Positions 39,501-48,752 of a DNA stretch of 64,000 nt are shown here, piece after piece. The position numbers were made by a program, and so were the translations under genes. The notes beneath the pieces are model-generated. The model worked only from the letters and a program-made list of their open reading frames with translations, was not told where the DNA came from and searched no databases. Positions within the stretch are counted from its first letter, which is position 1; the number at the start of each line of letters is the position of its first letter. This DNA comes from Lentisphaeraceae bacterium. GTDB taxonomy: Bacteria > Verrucomicrobiota > Kiritimatiellia > RFP12 > DVOR01. The DNA lies in contig SFJE01000012.1 of NCBI GenBank assembly GCA_004555175.1, positions 1-64,000 on the forward strand, written 5' to 3'.

Positions 39501-40486
39501 ACATTGCAGTCATCGGAGATGGCGGCTGGGGCTCCGCCGCTGCCAAGCTCCTCGATTCCTACGGCCACACCGTCACCGTCTGGGGGCCCTTCCCAGAGTA
39601 CATCGCCGAAGTGCGCAAGACCTTGACGAATCCGCGCTACCTGCCGGGTATCAAGTTCGCCCCCAGCATTCACTGGACCTCTGCGCTTGCCTCGGCGGTG
39701 CCCGATGCCGATGCGGTGGTTCTGGCCGTTCCCTCTAAGTTCTACCGCTCAATCTGCGAGCAGATTGCCCCGCTCCTGGATGTGAAACACACGCTGGTCA
39801 TCAGCCTCACCAAGGGCGTCTGCCCCGAGACGCACCAGCGGATGAGCGAGGTGGCGCGCGAGACGCTCAAGACCGACCGCGTGGTCGTCCTCTCCGGCCC
39901 CTCGCACGCCGAGGAGGTGGCCCGCCGCATTCCCACGGCCGTCACTTGCGCTTGCGCAGATCACGCCCTGGCTGTTGAGGCCCAAAAGCTCTTCAACGGT
40001 CCGCGCTTCCGCGTCTACACCACCGATGACGTTCTGGGGGTGGAGATTGGCGGCCTCGTGAAGAATGTGCTCGCCATCGCCGTCGGCGCCAGTGACGGCT
40101 TTGGCTTTGGCGACAACACCCGCGCGGCCCTCATCACCCGCGGTCTGGCCGAGATGATGCGCCTAGGGCTCAAGATGGGTGCCCGCGCGCAGACGCTCAG
40201 CGGGCTGGCTGGGGTGGGGGACCTCATCGTCACCTGCACCTCTCAGCACAGCCGCAACCACGCGGTGGGCGAGCGCCTGGGTCGCGGTATCCCCATCTCC
40301 GAGATTCTCTCGGGGATGCAGATGGTGGCCGAAGGGGTGGACAACGCCAAGCTCTTGCACGACCTTGCCGAGCAGTTCCAGGTGGAGATGCCCATTGCCG
40401 ATGTGGTCTACCGCATGTGCTACTGCAACCTCTCGGCTGAAGACGCGGTGATGCTCCTGATGGAACGTACCGCCAAGCCCGAGTAA
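39497..40486 (+). CDS. gpsA: NAD(P)-dependent glycerol-3-phosphate dehydrogenase
   Basis: Reduces dihydroxyacetone phosphate to glycerol-3-phosphate for phospholipids. The 329 residues start with the dinucleotide fold IAVIGDGGWGSAAA; the family usually has GAGSWG. They continue with SLTKGV, VVLSGPSHAEEVA, the catalytic lysine segment EIGGLVKNVLAIAVG, and SGLAGVGDLIVTCTS. It starts inside the plsY stop codon. A frame extending upstream exists but overlaps plsY heavily and does not match the family. Confidence 0.95.
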   Translation: MNIAVIGDGGWGSAAAKLLDSYGHTVTVWGPFPEYIAEVRKTLTNPRYLPGIKFAPSIHWTSALASAVPDADAVVLAVPSKFYRSICEQIAPLLDVKHTLVISLTKGVCPETHQRMSEVARETLKTDRVVVLSGPSHAEEVARRIPTAVTCACADHALAVEAQKLFNGPRFRVYTTDDVLGVEIGGLVKNVLAIAVGASDGFGFGDNTRAALITRGLAEMMRLGLKMGARAQTLSGLAGVGDLIVTCTSQHSRNHAVGERLGRGIPISEILSGMQMVAEGVDNAKLLHDLAEQFQVEMPIADVVYRMCYCNLSAEDAVMLLMERTAKPE

Positions 40487-40518
40487 TTCCCTGCTTAAGT
40501 TTAGAAAGGATTGACCTT

Positions 40519-41253
40519 ATGTCGATTATTGGCGTTATCCCATCGCGCTGGGGTTCCACGCGCTTTCCCGGCAAGCCGCTCACGCCCATCCTAGGCCGGC
40601 CGCTCATCCTCTGGGTGGTCGAGGCCGCCAAGCGCGCCAAGAAGCTCGACCGCGTCATCGTTGCCACCGACGACGAGCGTATTCGCGAGGCCGTCGGCTC
40701 CGCCTGCGAAGTGGCGATGACCGCCTCCGACCTCCCTTCCGGTACCGACCGCGTGGCCGTCGCCGCCAAAGCCGAGCCCGGCGACATCGTCATCAACATC
40801 CAGGGCGATGAGCCGCTGATGGATCCTGACCTCATCGACGCGCTGGCCGAGCGCATGATCCGCACCGGCGAAGAGATGGCTACCGCCGCTTGCCCCATCC
40901 AATCGCCCGAGCAGCTTAATGCGCGCACCGTCGTCAAGGTGGTCCTGCGCAACGACGACAGCGCCCTCTACTTCTCGCGCTTGCCCATTCCCTGCCGCCG
41001 CGATGGTGAGCCCGACCTCGCCTCCGGCCTCTACTGGCGCCACCTGGGCATCTACGCCTATCGCGGCGACTTCCTCGCCCGCCTCATCAAGACCCCGCCC
41101 TGCCCCCTGGAGAAGACCGAATCGCTCGAGCAACTCCGCGCCCTCTGGCTCGGTGGGCGTATCGGCGTCATTCGCTGCAACGATGAAGGGGTGGGGGTCG
41201 ACACCCCGGCCGACGTCGAAACCGTCGAAAAACTCCTCCTTAAAAGGCTCTAA
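40519..41253 (+). CDS. kdsB: 3-deoxy-manno-octulosonate cytidylyltransferase
   Basis: Activates KDO as CMP-KDO for the inner core of lipopolysaccharide. The 244 residues begin with IPSRWGSTRFPGKPL, the nucleotide-binding start of the family. They continue with INIQGDEPLMDPDLID, the RLPIPCRRD segment and LEKTESLEQLRAL. AGAAAGGA lies before ATG 40519. Its presence implies an outer membrane with KDO-containing lipopolysaccharide. The next gene starts one base after its stop. Confidence 0.95.
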   Translation: MSIIGVIPSRWGSTRFPGKPLTPILGRPLILWVVEAAKRAKKLDRVIVATDDERIREAVGSACEVAMTASDLPSGTDRVAVAAKAEPGDIVINIQGDEPLMDPDLIDALAERMIRTGEEMATAACPIQSPEQLNARTVVKVVLRNDDSALYFSRLPIPCRRDGEPDLASGLYWRHLGIYAYRGDFLARLIKTPPCPLEKTESLEQLRALWLGGRIGVIRCNDEGVGVDTPADVETVEKLLLKRL

Positions 41254-41254
41254 G

Positions 41255-41575
41255 ATGACCGAAGCCCACGCCCTCTTTACCGCCGTCCCCAAGAAGCACA
41301 ACTGTGCCCAAGCCGTGATGCAGGGCGGCGGTGGCACCCCCGAGCAGGTGGCTGAGATGGCTGCCTGCGGCGGCGGTCACGCCCCCGGCGGCCTCTGCGG
41401 CGCGCTGCACGCCGCCCTCCTCCTCTGCCCCGACCAGGCCGAGGCCATCAAGGCCGCCTTCGCGCGCGAGGTCGGTGCCCTCACCTGCCACGACATCAAG
41501 ACGCAGGCACACACGCCCTGCCCCCTCTGCGTGGAAGCCGCTGCCCGGCTCGTCGAAAGCGCTGCGCGCGCCTAA
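41255..41575 (+). CDS. Small C_GCAxxG_C_C-family protein
   Basis: A 106-residue cysteine-rich protein. The pattern is NCAQAV (C17), CGGGHAPGGLCGAL, then spaced cysteines ending TCHDIK and CPLCVEAA. It resembles the C_GCAxxG_C_C family, whose members are small, sometimes redox or metal associated, and of unknown function. It is shorter than typical members and lacks the full GCAxxG core spacing, so the assignment is tentative. It starts one base after kdsB and is part of the same transcript. Confidence 0.6.
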   Translation: MTEAHALFTAVPKKHNCAQAVMQGGGGTPEQVAEMAACGGGHAPGGLCGALHAALLLCPDQAEAIKAAFAREVGALTCHDIKTQAHTPCPLCVEAAARLVESAARA

Positions 41576-41601
41576 CCCCTCATTGAAAGGAACATTCCCC
41601 C

Positions 41602-41970
41602 ATGCAAACGCTCAGTACCCCCAACGCTCCCGCCGCCATCGGCCCCTACAGCCAGGCCAAGATTATCAACGGCCTCCTCTTCGCTTCCGGCCAGATTCCC
41701 GTTGACCCCGCCACCGGCACCATCCCCGAAGGGATTGCCGCCCAGGCCGAGCAGGCCTGCAAGAACTGCGGCGAACTCCTCAAGGCCGCTGGCCTCGATT
41801 TCTCGCGCGTCATCAAGACCACCTGCTTCTTGGCTGACATTGCCGACTTCGCCGCCTTCAACGAAGTCTACGCCAAGTATTTTATCTCCAAGCCTGCTCG
41901 CTCCTGCGTGGCCGTGCGCGACATTCCCAAGGGCTGCCTCTGCGAAATCGAAATCCTCGCCCTGGCCTAA
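41602..41970 (+). CDS. ridA: RidA family reactive-intermediate deaminase
   Basis: A 122-residue cytoplasmic enzyme that hydrolyses reactive enamines and imines, notably the one released by threonine ammonia-lyase. The family motifs are AIGPYSQAKIINGLLFASGQ, the central EQACKNCGELLKAAGL and the C-terminal arginine/glutamate site ARSCVAVRDIPKGCLCEIE. GAAAGGAA precedes ATG 41602. It is the last gene of the ten-gene run begun by ilvA. This joins production and clearance of the intermediate in one transcript. Confidence 0.95.
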   Translation: MQTLSTPNAPAAIGPYSQAKIINGLLFASGQIPVDPATGTIPEGIAAQAEQACKNCGELLKAAGLDFSRVIKTTCFLADIADFAAFNEVYAKYFISKPARSCVAVRDIPKGCLCEIEILALA

Positions 41971-42083
41971 CCCCGCAAGCGGCTCGCTCCGCTCGCGATG
42001 ACATCGGGGAGAGAACAGATGACGAATGGGCTCTAGGCTACTCGCCCGGCTTCTCTCCCTCCATTTTCCCCTCCATTCCACCT

Positions 42084-42110
42084 AGGCGCGGCTCTCAGCC
42101 GCGCCTTTTT
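42084..42110 (+). terminator. Rho-independent terminator ending the ilvA-to-ridA operon
   Basis: A perfect 10-bp stem (42084-42093 with 42097-42106), loop CTC, then T run. It lies 114 bases after ridA. The rest of the 256-bp gap to the convergent helicase gene holds no gene. Confidence 0.92.
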
Positions 42111-42226
42111 CGTCCCCCGTCCCCTCTCACCTTGCCCCAGGACCATTTTTCCCTAGGGCTTACTTCGGGGCGAGGGAGACCCTAGATCGAGGTGAGCGAG
42201 GCCGGTCTTTTGGGAGGGGGTGGGGA

Positions 42227-45200
42227 TTACTTGAGGAGGCCCTCAATGTCGGCGAGGGTGAGGGAGGAGAGGAGGGAGGCATCGGAGGCGTTGACGGTAG
42301 CGTCGATGAGGGCCTGCTTCTTGCGTTGGAGCTCGAGGACCTTTTCTTCGACGGTGTCCAGGGCGATAAACTTGATGGCGTGGACGGTCTTCTTTTGGCC
42401 GATGCGGTGGGCGCGGTCGGTGGCTTGCTCTTCGGCGGCGGGGTTCCACCAGGGGTCGAAGTGGATGACGGTATCGGCGCCGGTGAGGTTGAGGCCGATG
42501 CCGCCGGCTTTGAGGGAGATGAGGAAGAGGGGGATGGAGGGGGTTTGGTTGAAGCGGGCACACTCGCCAAGGCGGTCTTTGGTGGAGCCGTCGAGGTAGC
42601 AGTAGGGGATGGCTTCGGCCTCAAGGCGCTGGGCGATGAGGGCGAGCATTGCGGTGAATTGGGAGAAGACGAGGATGCGGTGGCCGCCAGCGCGGGCCTC
42701 TTCCAGGCACTCCATTAGGGCGTCAATCTTGGCGGAGGGAGCTTCGTTGGGGCGCGGGGTGCGGTCCTTGAGGAGCCGGAGGTCGCAACAGACTTGGCGC
42801 AGGCGCATGAGCAGGGCAAGGACCTCGAACTTGGATTTCTCGAAGCCCTTTTCCTTGACCAGGCCGCGCATCTTGGCGCGCATATCGTCGCGGCAGGCGT
42901 CGTAGACTTGGCGCTGGGCGGGGGTGAGTTCGCAGTAGGTGACCGAGCGGATTTTGTCGGGGAGGTCCTTGGCGACCTCCTTTTTGACGCGGCGCAGGAG
43001 GAAGGGGTGCAGTTTGTCGCGCAGACGCTCCTGGGCGGCTTCGGCGGTGGCACCACCCAGGGCGATGGCATCTTCGTAGGCGGCCTTGAAGTCCTCGTAG
43101 GGGCCAAGGTAGCGGGGCATCAGGAAGTCCATAATGCTCCAAAGGTCGGAGACGCCATTCTCAATGGGGGTGCCGGAGAGGACGAGGCGGGTGTCGGCGC
43201 GGAGGAGTTTGACGGCCTGGGCGTTTTGGGTGCGCTGGTTCTTGATGGCCTGAGCTTCGTCTAGGACGACGGCCGAGAGGCGCGACTGGGTGTAGAAGGC
43301 GATGTCGCGGCGGATGAGGGCGTAGCTGGTGATGAGGAGGTCGGCGCGCGGGATCTCGGCGAAGTGCTTGGTGCGGTCGGGCCCGGAGAGGACGAGGACA
43401 CGGAGCCAGGGGGCGAACTTCTCGGCCTCGCGGTGCCAGTTTTCGACGAGGGAGGTGGGGCAGACGATGAGAGCGGGGAGGTCCTTGGCCTCCTCGCGGC
43501 AGCGGGGCAGTTGAAGCCAGGTGAGGGTTTGGAGGGTCTTGCCCAGGCCCATTTCGTCGGCCAGGATGCCGCAGAAGCCACAGGCTTCTAGGAAGCGGAG
43601 CCAGTAGACGCCTTGCTTTTGGTAGGGGCGAAGGGTGCCCTCTAGGCGGCCGAGGGGGATGGGTTCGAGGCTGCGCTCGCGATTTTGGGCGGCTGCGCGC
43701 GCACGCCAATCCGGGGCGGCCTCCACGTCGATGCCTTCGAGTTTATCGAGGGCGGATTGGACGAATGGGGCGTGGACGTGGTCGATGCGCGAGGAGCCAG
43801 GACGCGTGCCGGCGCGGGCATTACAAGAGTTGAGGGTTTGGCGGAGGGTGCGGATGGCACCGATATCGAGCAGGGCGGTCTTGCCCGCCTTCTCGATGTA
43901 GGCGTTGCCGTGGGCGAGGGCTCGCTCGATTTCGGCGGGCGTAACCTCGATGGTGCCGCGCGGCGAGGCGTAGCGGGTGGAGACCTCGAAGTCGCTGCCC
44001 GCACCCGCCACTTCGCGCACGTCGACGACCGGGACGATGACCTCGGCCGCGTCGAAGACGTCGGCGATGGGGCCGGAGAGGGCCACCTTCCAGCCCTCGC
44101 GGCGGAGGGCGGTCACCTGCGAGCCGAGGAGGTTGAGGACGGCGCGCTGGCCGGTTAGGCCGCCAAGGTTCAGACCGTCGCCGCCAAAGAAGCCGATGGC
44201 GTGGAGGCGTTCGAGGGCCTCGCGCTCGGCCGGTGGGTTGCGGACGGTGCAGTGGTAGAAGTCGTCAGGGTCGGGAACGGAGACTTCGCCGGGCGCTTTG
44301 AGGGGGATCCAGGTGTTGCCGTAGAGGGCGCGGGCGGTGGCCGAGATGGAGGCGGTGCTGCCGGAGAGTTCGAGGCGGAAGCGGGGTTTGCCAGGAGTGG
44401 TGGTGAAGAGGTCGGGCGTGAGGCTGCCTTCGGCCACGGGGAGCTGCGCGGTGAGGAGCGGCCACTCGGTGTGGAAGAAGCCCATCAGCTTATGGCGCGG
44501 GATGGATTCGGCCTGGCGGTAGAGGGAGTGGAAGGGGGGCAGGAGGCCCTTGGTGAGGGGGCGGAGGGCGGTCGGGGTGACCCAAAAGCCGTTGCAGCCT
44601 TCGGCTAAGCAGGCACCGCCCTCGGGGCAGCGGAGGCGGAGGATGACCGAGTCACGCTCCGGGTCGGCCTCCAAGAGGAGCTCCGTGGCGACAGGCTCGG
44701 GGGAGAAGAGGAGGCGCCGGCGCGTTTCGGCCGAGCCGACCCAACTCTGCGCACTGCACCGGAGGATGGCCATCGCGTCGCGGGCCGAGAGGGTAAGGAT
44801 GTCGAGGAAGGGGCCGCCGGCGATGTCTTCGAGAATGCCTAGGAGGTTCTCATCGGCCGGGGAGAAGGCGTAGGGGCCGGGTGGGAGATCTTGCGGGCGG
44901 AGGGCCTTGCCATTGAGGGAGACGCGGATAGCTACCTTGACGGTGCCCGCCCAGAATTGCTTGGGCAGGTCGCGCGGGAGGAGGATGAGGAGGCTCGCGG
45001 GGCGGCCGTTGGCCGCGCGAGCGATGAGCCCTTGTGCCTGGGCCAAGGCGGCGGCACGGGCCCGTTCCTGGGCATAGATCGCCCGACGTTCGGCATTGCC
45101 ATAGGCCTGCATCACCCCCAACATGAGGGCAACAATGTGTTCGCAGAGCATTCCCGCTTCGCGCGATTGGGCGCAGGGGCACTTGCCCTCGGCTAGGCCA

Positions 45201-45694
45201 TTGGAGAGCATGCGGAAGGTGACCGCCAGCTCCCCGCCGTGAATGCGCACCCGGCCCGAGCCGGTGGGATAGGTAAAGCGCACCTGCGCTAGCGCCCCCT
45301 GGCGGATGAGTCCCTCGGCCCGCGCCACAAGCGAGGGACCCGCCCAGCGCACAATCTCTTCGCGCGTCGGCGCCCGTTCAGCCGAGAAGGTCAGCGCTTC
45401 TTCCCCCTCCGTGCCGTGCTCCTTGGCCCACTTGAGCCCCAGAGCCACCGCGTGAGCGCAGACCTTTCCCGACCGCCCCTCCGCACACGGGCACATCACC
45501 TGCGGTCGCGCACTCCCCGCCGTTAGCCGCAGCCGAACAACGATACGCGAAGCCCCTTGCCGCAGGGATCCACCCAGAATCTCCCCCTGCGCTTGCATCC
45601 CCTGAACGGCATCTTCCTTCAAGAGCTTGAGACCCGCTTCCAACACGTCGGAAGGGGCCCAGGTCATCACCTGCTGGCGCGTGAGTTGAATCAT
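42227..45694 (-). CDS. SNF2-family helicase with two N-terminal SWIM zinc fingers
   Basis: A 1,155-residue double-stranded-DNA translocase of the bacterial SNF2/RapA-like class. SWIM fingers: CPCAEGRSGKVCAHAVA near residue 68 and CPCAQSREAGMLCEHIVA near 171. The motor core: DEMGLGKTLQTL (Walker A, near 711), DEAQAIKN (near 812), LSGTPIENGVSDLWSIMDF. The C-lobe: LISLKAGGIGLNLTGAD and DRAHRIGQKK (near 1096). The client process is unknown; repair, transcription or phage defence are all possible. ATG 45694 lies only seven bases past the T run of the gyrA terminator and has no ribosome-binding site. ATG 45667 with AGGTG before it is an alternative start. Confidence 0.88.
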   Translation of the reverse strand: MIQLTRQQVMTWAPSDVLEAGLKLLKEDAVQGMQAQGEILGGSLRQGASRIVVRLRLTAGSARPQVMCPCAEGRSGKVCAHAVALGLKWAKEHGTEGEEALTFSAERAPTREEIVRWAGPSLVARAEGLIRQGALAQVRFTYPTGSGRVRIHGGELAVTFRMLSNGLAEGKCPCAQSREAGMLCEHIVALMLGVMQAYGNAERRAIYAQERARAAALAQAQGLIARAANGRPASLLILLPRDLPKQFWAGTVKVAIRVSLNGKALRPQDLPPGPYAFSPADENLLGILEDIAGGPFLDILTLSARDAMAILRCSAQSWVGSAETRRRLLFSPEPVATELLLEADPERDSVILRLRCPEGGACLAEGCNGFWVTPTALRPLTKGLLPPFHSLYRQAESIPRHKLMGFFHTEWPLLTAQLPVAEGSLTPDLFTTTPGKPRFRLELSGSTASISATARALYGNTWIPLKAPGEVSVPDPDDFYHCTVRNPPAEREALERLHAIGFFGGDGLNLGGLTGQRAVLNLLGSQVTALRREGWKVALSGPIADVFDAAEVIVPVVDVREVAGAGSDFEVSTRYASPRGTIEVTPAEIERALAHGNAYIEKAGKTALLDIGAIRTLRQTLNSCNARAGTRPGSSRIDHVHAPFVQSALDKLEGIDVEAAPDWRARAAAQNRERSLEPIPLGRLEGTLRPYQKQGVYWLRFLEACGFCGILADEMGLGKTLQTLTWLQLPRCREEAKDLPALIVCPTSLVENWHREAEKFAPWLRVLVLSGPDRTKHFAEIPRADLLITSYALIRRDIAFYTQSRLSAVVLDEAQAIKNQRTQNAQAVKLLRADTRLVLSGTPIENGVSDLWSIMDFLMPRYLGPYEDFKAAYEDAIALGGATAEAAQERLRDKLHPFLLRRVKKEVAKDLPDKIRSVTYCELTPAQRQVYDACRDDMRAKMRGLVKEKGFEKSKFEVLALLMRLRQVCCDLRLLKDRTPRPNEAPSAKIDALMECLEEARAGGHRILVFSQFTAMLALIAQRLEAEAIPYCYLDGSTKDRLGECARFNQTPSIPLFLISLKAGGIGLNLTGADTVIHFDPWWNPAAEEQATDRAHRIGQKKTVHAIKFIALDTVEEKVLELQRKKQALIDATVNASDASLLSSLTLADIEGLLK

Positions 45695-45701
45695 GGAGAG
45701 G

Positions 45702-45745
45702 AAAAACGAAAGGGGTGGGGGCCGCTTGGTGCCAACCCACCCCTT
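45702..45745 (-). terminator. Rho-independent terminator of gyrA
   Basis: A 10-bp perfect stem (45736-45745 with 45710-45719 on the minus strand), a 16-base loop with its own small hairpin, then TCGTTTTT. Confidence 0.8.
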
Positions 45746-45761
45746 CTGGGTGCGCGCGGGC

Positions 45762-48293
45762 TTAGGCCTCGGGCTCGGGTTCTGCCGGGACCGCTTCGGG
45801 AGATGCCGGAGCGGGCGCTTCCTCGGTCTCCTCGGCCGGAGCCAGCGAGAAGGTCGCCAGCGAAGCCCCCTCCTGCAGGCGAACAAAGTTGACGCCGGCG
45901 GCCGTGCGGCCCATCGTGCGCACTTCGCTCACGCGGGTGCGGATGAGCAGACCGTTGGTGGCCAGGAGAACAAGCGTCTCGTCGCCCTTCACCGTGGCGA
46001 TGCCGACGAGTTTGCCATTCTTTTCGCTCTCGCGCGGGTTGCCGATGACGCCCATCGAGCCGCGGTGGGTCTCGCGGAAGTCGGCGAAGGCGCTGCGCTT
46101 GCCGCGACCATTCTCGGTGACGAAGAGGAGTTCGGCCTCCGGCTCCTCGATGGCAAAGCCACAGACGCGGTCACCCGGGACCTTGAAGCGCATGCCGCAG
46201 ACGCCCATGGCGTTACGACCCACGAGGCGGACTTCGTCAATCTTGAAGCAATTGACAAAGCCTTCGCGTGTGGCCATAAAGACGCGGTCACCCGGCTTGG
46301 TGAGGGCCACCTTGACCAGTGCATTGCCCGGCTCGATGTTGATGGCGATGATGCCGCGGCGATTGATGTTCTTGAAGGCCACGAGCGCGGTGCGCTTGAT
46401 GGTGCCGTCTTCCAGGACAAAGGTGATCTCGCGCCCCTCGTCGAAGCCGCGAATGGGCAGGATCTCAACGATGCGCTCGTCCTTCTGGAGGCCTTCGAGG
46501 AGGTTGGAGACGTGGGTGCCGGCGGTGGTGCGGGCAGCTTCGCGCAGGTCGAAGACGCGTGCGGCGTAGGCCCGGCCGCGGTCGGAGAAGAAGAGAAGCG
46601 TGTCGTGGGTCATGGGCACGTAGACGCGCTCGATGAAGTCCTCCTCCTTGATGGCCACGCCGCGCTTCCCCTGCCCGCCACGCCGCTGAGCGGCATACTC
46701 GGCCAGAGAGGTGCGCTTCATATACCCGCGGTGCGTGAGGGTGAAGACGCACGGCTCATCGGCAATCAAATCCTCCAGGTTGACGTCGCCCGCGGCCGGG
46801 ATAATCTTCGTCAAGCGATCATTGGGCTTGGTGTACGCCTCGCGCAGCTCCTCCAAGTCGGCCTTGATGAGGGCAAAGACCTTCGCAGGATCCTCGAGGG
46901 TTGCCATCAACTCGGCGATACGCGCCTGGAGCGCGGCCTGCTCGGCGAGCAACTTATCGCGCTCCAAGCCGGTGAGCTGGCGCAGACGCATCTCGAGGAT
47001 GGCGGAGACCTGCGCGTCGCTGAAGCCAAAGCGCGTCATGAGGCGGCTCTTGGCCTCCTCATTGGTCTTGGAATCGCGGATAATGTGGATCACCTCATCG
47101 AGGTTGTCTTGGGCAATCAAGAGACCATCGACGATGTGGATGCGCTCCTTGGCGCGGGCCAACTCATAGCGGCAACGGCGGGTGTGCACCTCAAAGCGGT
47201 GGTCCACGTAGCACTGGAAGAAATCGCGCAGGTTCATCCGGCGCGGCCGCCCGTGGTCGAGGGCAATCATATTTGCGCCGAAGGTCGACTGCAGGTCGGA
47301 GTGCTTGTAGAGCTGGTTGAGGATGACGCTGGCCGGCTTGGCGTTCTGCTTGAGCTCGATAACCACGCGAATGCCGTCCTTCAAGCTCGTCTCGTCGCGG
47401 ATGTCGGAGATGCCTTCGATGATCCCATTCTTGACCAATTCGGCCATCTTGGTAATCATCGCCTGCTTGTTGACCATATAAGGAATGGAGGTTATGAGGA
47501 TCGCCTCGCGCTTGCCCTCATTGAGGATCTCCGTCTCGCCCCGGACCGTGATCGATCCGCGCCCGAGCTTGTACATCGCCTCAATTCCCGCGCGGCCGCA
47601 GATTTGCGCCCCAGTGGGGAAGTCCGGCCCCTTGACAAACTGCATCAACTCATCGATGGAAGCTTCCGGGTGGTCGATGAAGTAAATCAGCCCCTCGCAA
47701 AGTTCGCGCAGATTATGCGGCGGGATATTCGTGGCCATGCCCACCGCGATGCCCTGCGAACCATTCAGCAACAGATTCGGCAACTTGGAGGGCAACACGC
47801 GCGGCTCCTGCTCCAGGCCGTCATAGTTCGGCATGAAGTCCACCGTCTCCTTGTCAATATCCGCCAACATCTCGTTGGCCACCTTGGCCATCCGGCACTC
47901 GGTGTAACGCGCGGCTGCAGCGCTATCGCCATCAATCGTGCCAAAGTTACCGTGGCCATCGACCAGCGGCACGCGCAGACTAAACCACTGCGCCATACGC
48001 ACCAACGTGTCATAGATCGAGGCATCTCCGTGCGGGTGATACTTACCCATCACATCACCCACCACACGCGCGCACTTCTTGTAGGGGCCGTTGTAGAAGT
48101 TCTTGGTCTCGTACATCGAGTAGAGCACGCGCCGATGGACCGGCTTGAAGCCATCGCGCGCGTCTGGCAAGGCTCGCGCCACAATCACACTCATCGAGTA
48201 GTCGATATAAGAGTTCTTCATCTCCTCGTCAACATTCACCGACACAAGATTCGCATCGTGGTTGCTCGGAATTGCCAACATATCGTCGTCCAT
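45762..48293 (-). CDS. gyrA: DNA gyrase subunit A
   Basis: Introduces negative supercoils with GyrB by cutting and rejoining DNA. Of 843 residues, the catalytic tyrosine is Y130 in AAAARYTE. The C-terminal propeller holds a gyrase-specific GyrA box, QRRGGQGKRG, near residue 535, which separates it from ParC. The quinolone-determining stretch reads HPHGDASIYDTLVRMAQ: the position equal to E. coli Ser83 is alanine (A91), while Asp87 is kept (D95). The tail is acidic and proline-rich. AAAGGA lies eight bases before ATG 48293. It has its own extended -10 promoter and terminator. Confidence 0.97.
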   Translation of the reverse strand: MDDDMLAIPSNHDANLVSVNVDEEMKNSYIDYSMSVIVARALPDARDGFKPVHRRVLYSMYETKNFYNGPYKKCARVVGDVMGKYHPHGDASIYDTLVRMAQWFSLRVPLVDGHGNFGTIDGDSAAAARYTECRMAKVANEMLADIDKETVDFMPNYDGLEQEPRVLPSKLPNLLLNGSQGIAVGMATNIPPHNLRELCEGLIYFIDHPEASIDELMQFVKGPDFPTGAQICGRAGIEAMYKLGRGSITVRGETEILNEGKREAILITSIPYMVNKQAMITKMAELVKNGIIEGISDIRDETSLKDGIRVVIELKQNAKPASVILNQLYKHSDLQSTFGANMIALDHGRPRRMNLRDFFQCYVDHRFEVHTRRCRYELARAKERIHIVDGLLIAQDNLDEVIHIIRDSKTNEEAKSRLMTRFGFSDAQVSAILEMRLRQLTGLERDKLLAEQAALQARIAELMATLEDPAKVFALIKADLEELREAYTKPNDRLTKIIPAAGDVNLEDLIADEPCVFTLTHRGYMKRTSLAEYAAQRRGGQGKRGVAIKEEDFIERVYVPMTHDTLLFFSDRGRAYAARVFDLREAARTTAGTHVSNLLEGLQKDERIVEILPIRGFDEGREITFVLEDGTIKRTALVAFKNINRRGIIAINIEPGNALVKVALTKPGDRVFMATREGFVNCFKIDEVRLVGRNAMGVCGMRFKVPGDRVCGFAIEEPEAELLFVTENGRGKRSAFADFRETHRGSMGVIGNPRESEKNGKLVGIATVKGDETLVLLATNGLLIRTRVSEVRTMGRTAAGVNFVRLQEGASLATFSLAPAEETEEAPAPASPEAVPAEPEPEA

Positions 48294-48314
48294 CTCAAGA
48301 TCCTTTCGCCCCTC

Positions 48315-48323
48315 AGTATAGCA
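48315..48323 (-). promoter_or_regulatory. Extended -10 promoter of gyrA
   Basis: On the minus strand the sequence reads TGCTATACT, one base from TGnTATAAT, 21 bp before the ATG. The form matches the promoter before ilvA. Confidence 0.6.
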
Positions 48324-48377
48324 TAAAATGGCGGAGCATGTCTGCCCCGCACGCGCCCGTTTTGCCGGGATTTTTCC

Positions 48378-48752
48378 TTAAGCCGGGGGCGCTAGCAGGG
48401 TAAAGGGCATCCACGGCAGATTGCGTAACGCAAAGAAGGTGATAATCACCCCGGCGAGGACCCAGTTCAAGCGATGCCATGTGGTCAGGCGCGGATAGAG
48501 ACACGCCACCAGCAAGTAGACAAGCAATGGCAAAAAGAGAGGATTATAGGCCACGCAGGCGCTCCAATCGCCGTGAACCAGTGCATGGAAGGCACGCGTA
48601 TTGCCGCAACCGGGGCAATGGAGCGTGGTCAGGCGATGAAAGAAGCAACCCGGTAACCACCAGGAGGTGGCCGGATCGGCAAAGCACAACACCCCCACGC
48701 CACCCAAAAAACCAAGCGGCACCAACCAACGCCAAGAAAGCCGGAACCTCAA
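48378..48752 (-). CDS. DUF2752 membrane protein
   Basis: A 124-residue protein with about three transmembrane segments. The family signature is LHCPGCGNTRAFHALVHGDW followed by AYNPLF, as in DUF2752 proteins, whose function is unknown. Its ATG overlaps the stop of the zinc-ribbon gene upstream by four bases, so the two are made together. It may share a role with the small membrane proteins around it. Confidence 0.8.
   Translation of the reverse strand: MRFRLSWRWLVPLGFLGGVGVLCFADPATSWWLPGCFFHRLTTLHCPGCGNTRAFHALVHGDWSACVAYNPLFLPLLVYLLVACLYPRLTTWHRLNWVLAGVIITFFALRNLPWMPFTLLAPPA

Noticed and set aside
42000..42226. A tRNA or small RNA between ridA and the helicase gene
   Set aside because: Only the terminator hairpin was found; no cloverleaf could be drawn.
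45693..48326. Long open frame on the plus strand opposite gyrA (877 codons)
   Set aside because: It is the antisense of gyrA; its composition follows the codon bias of the real gene and it has no ribosome-binding site.
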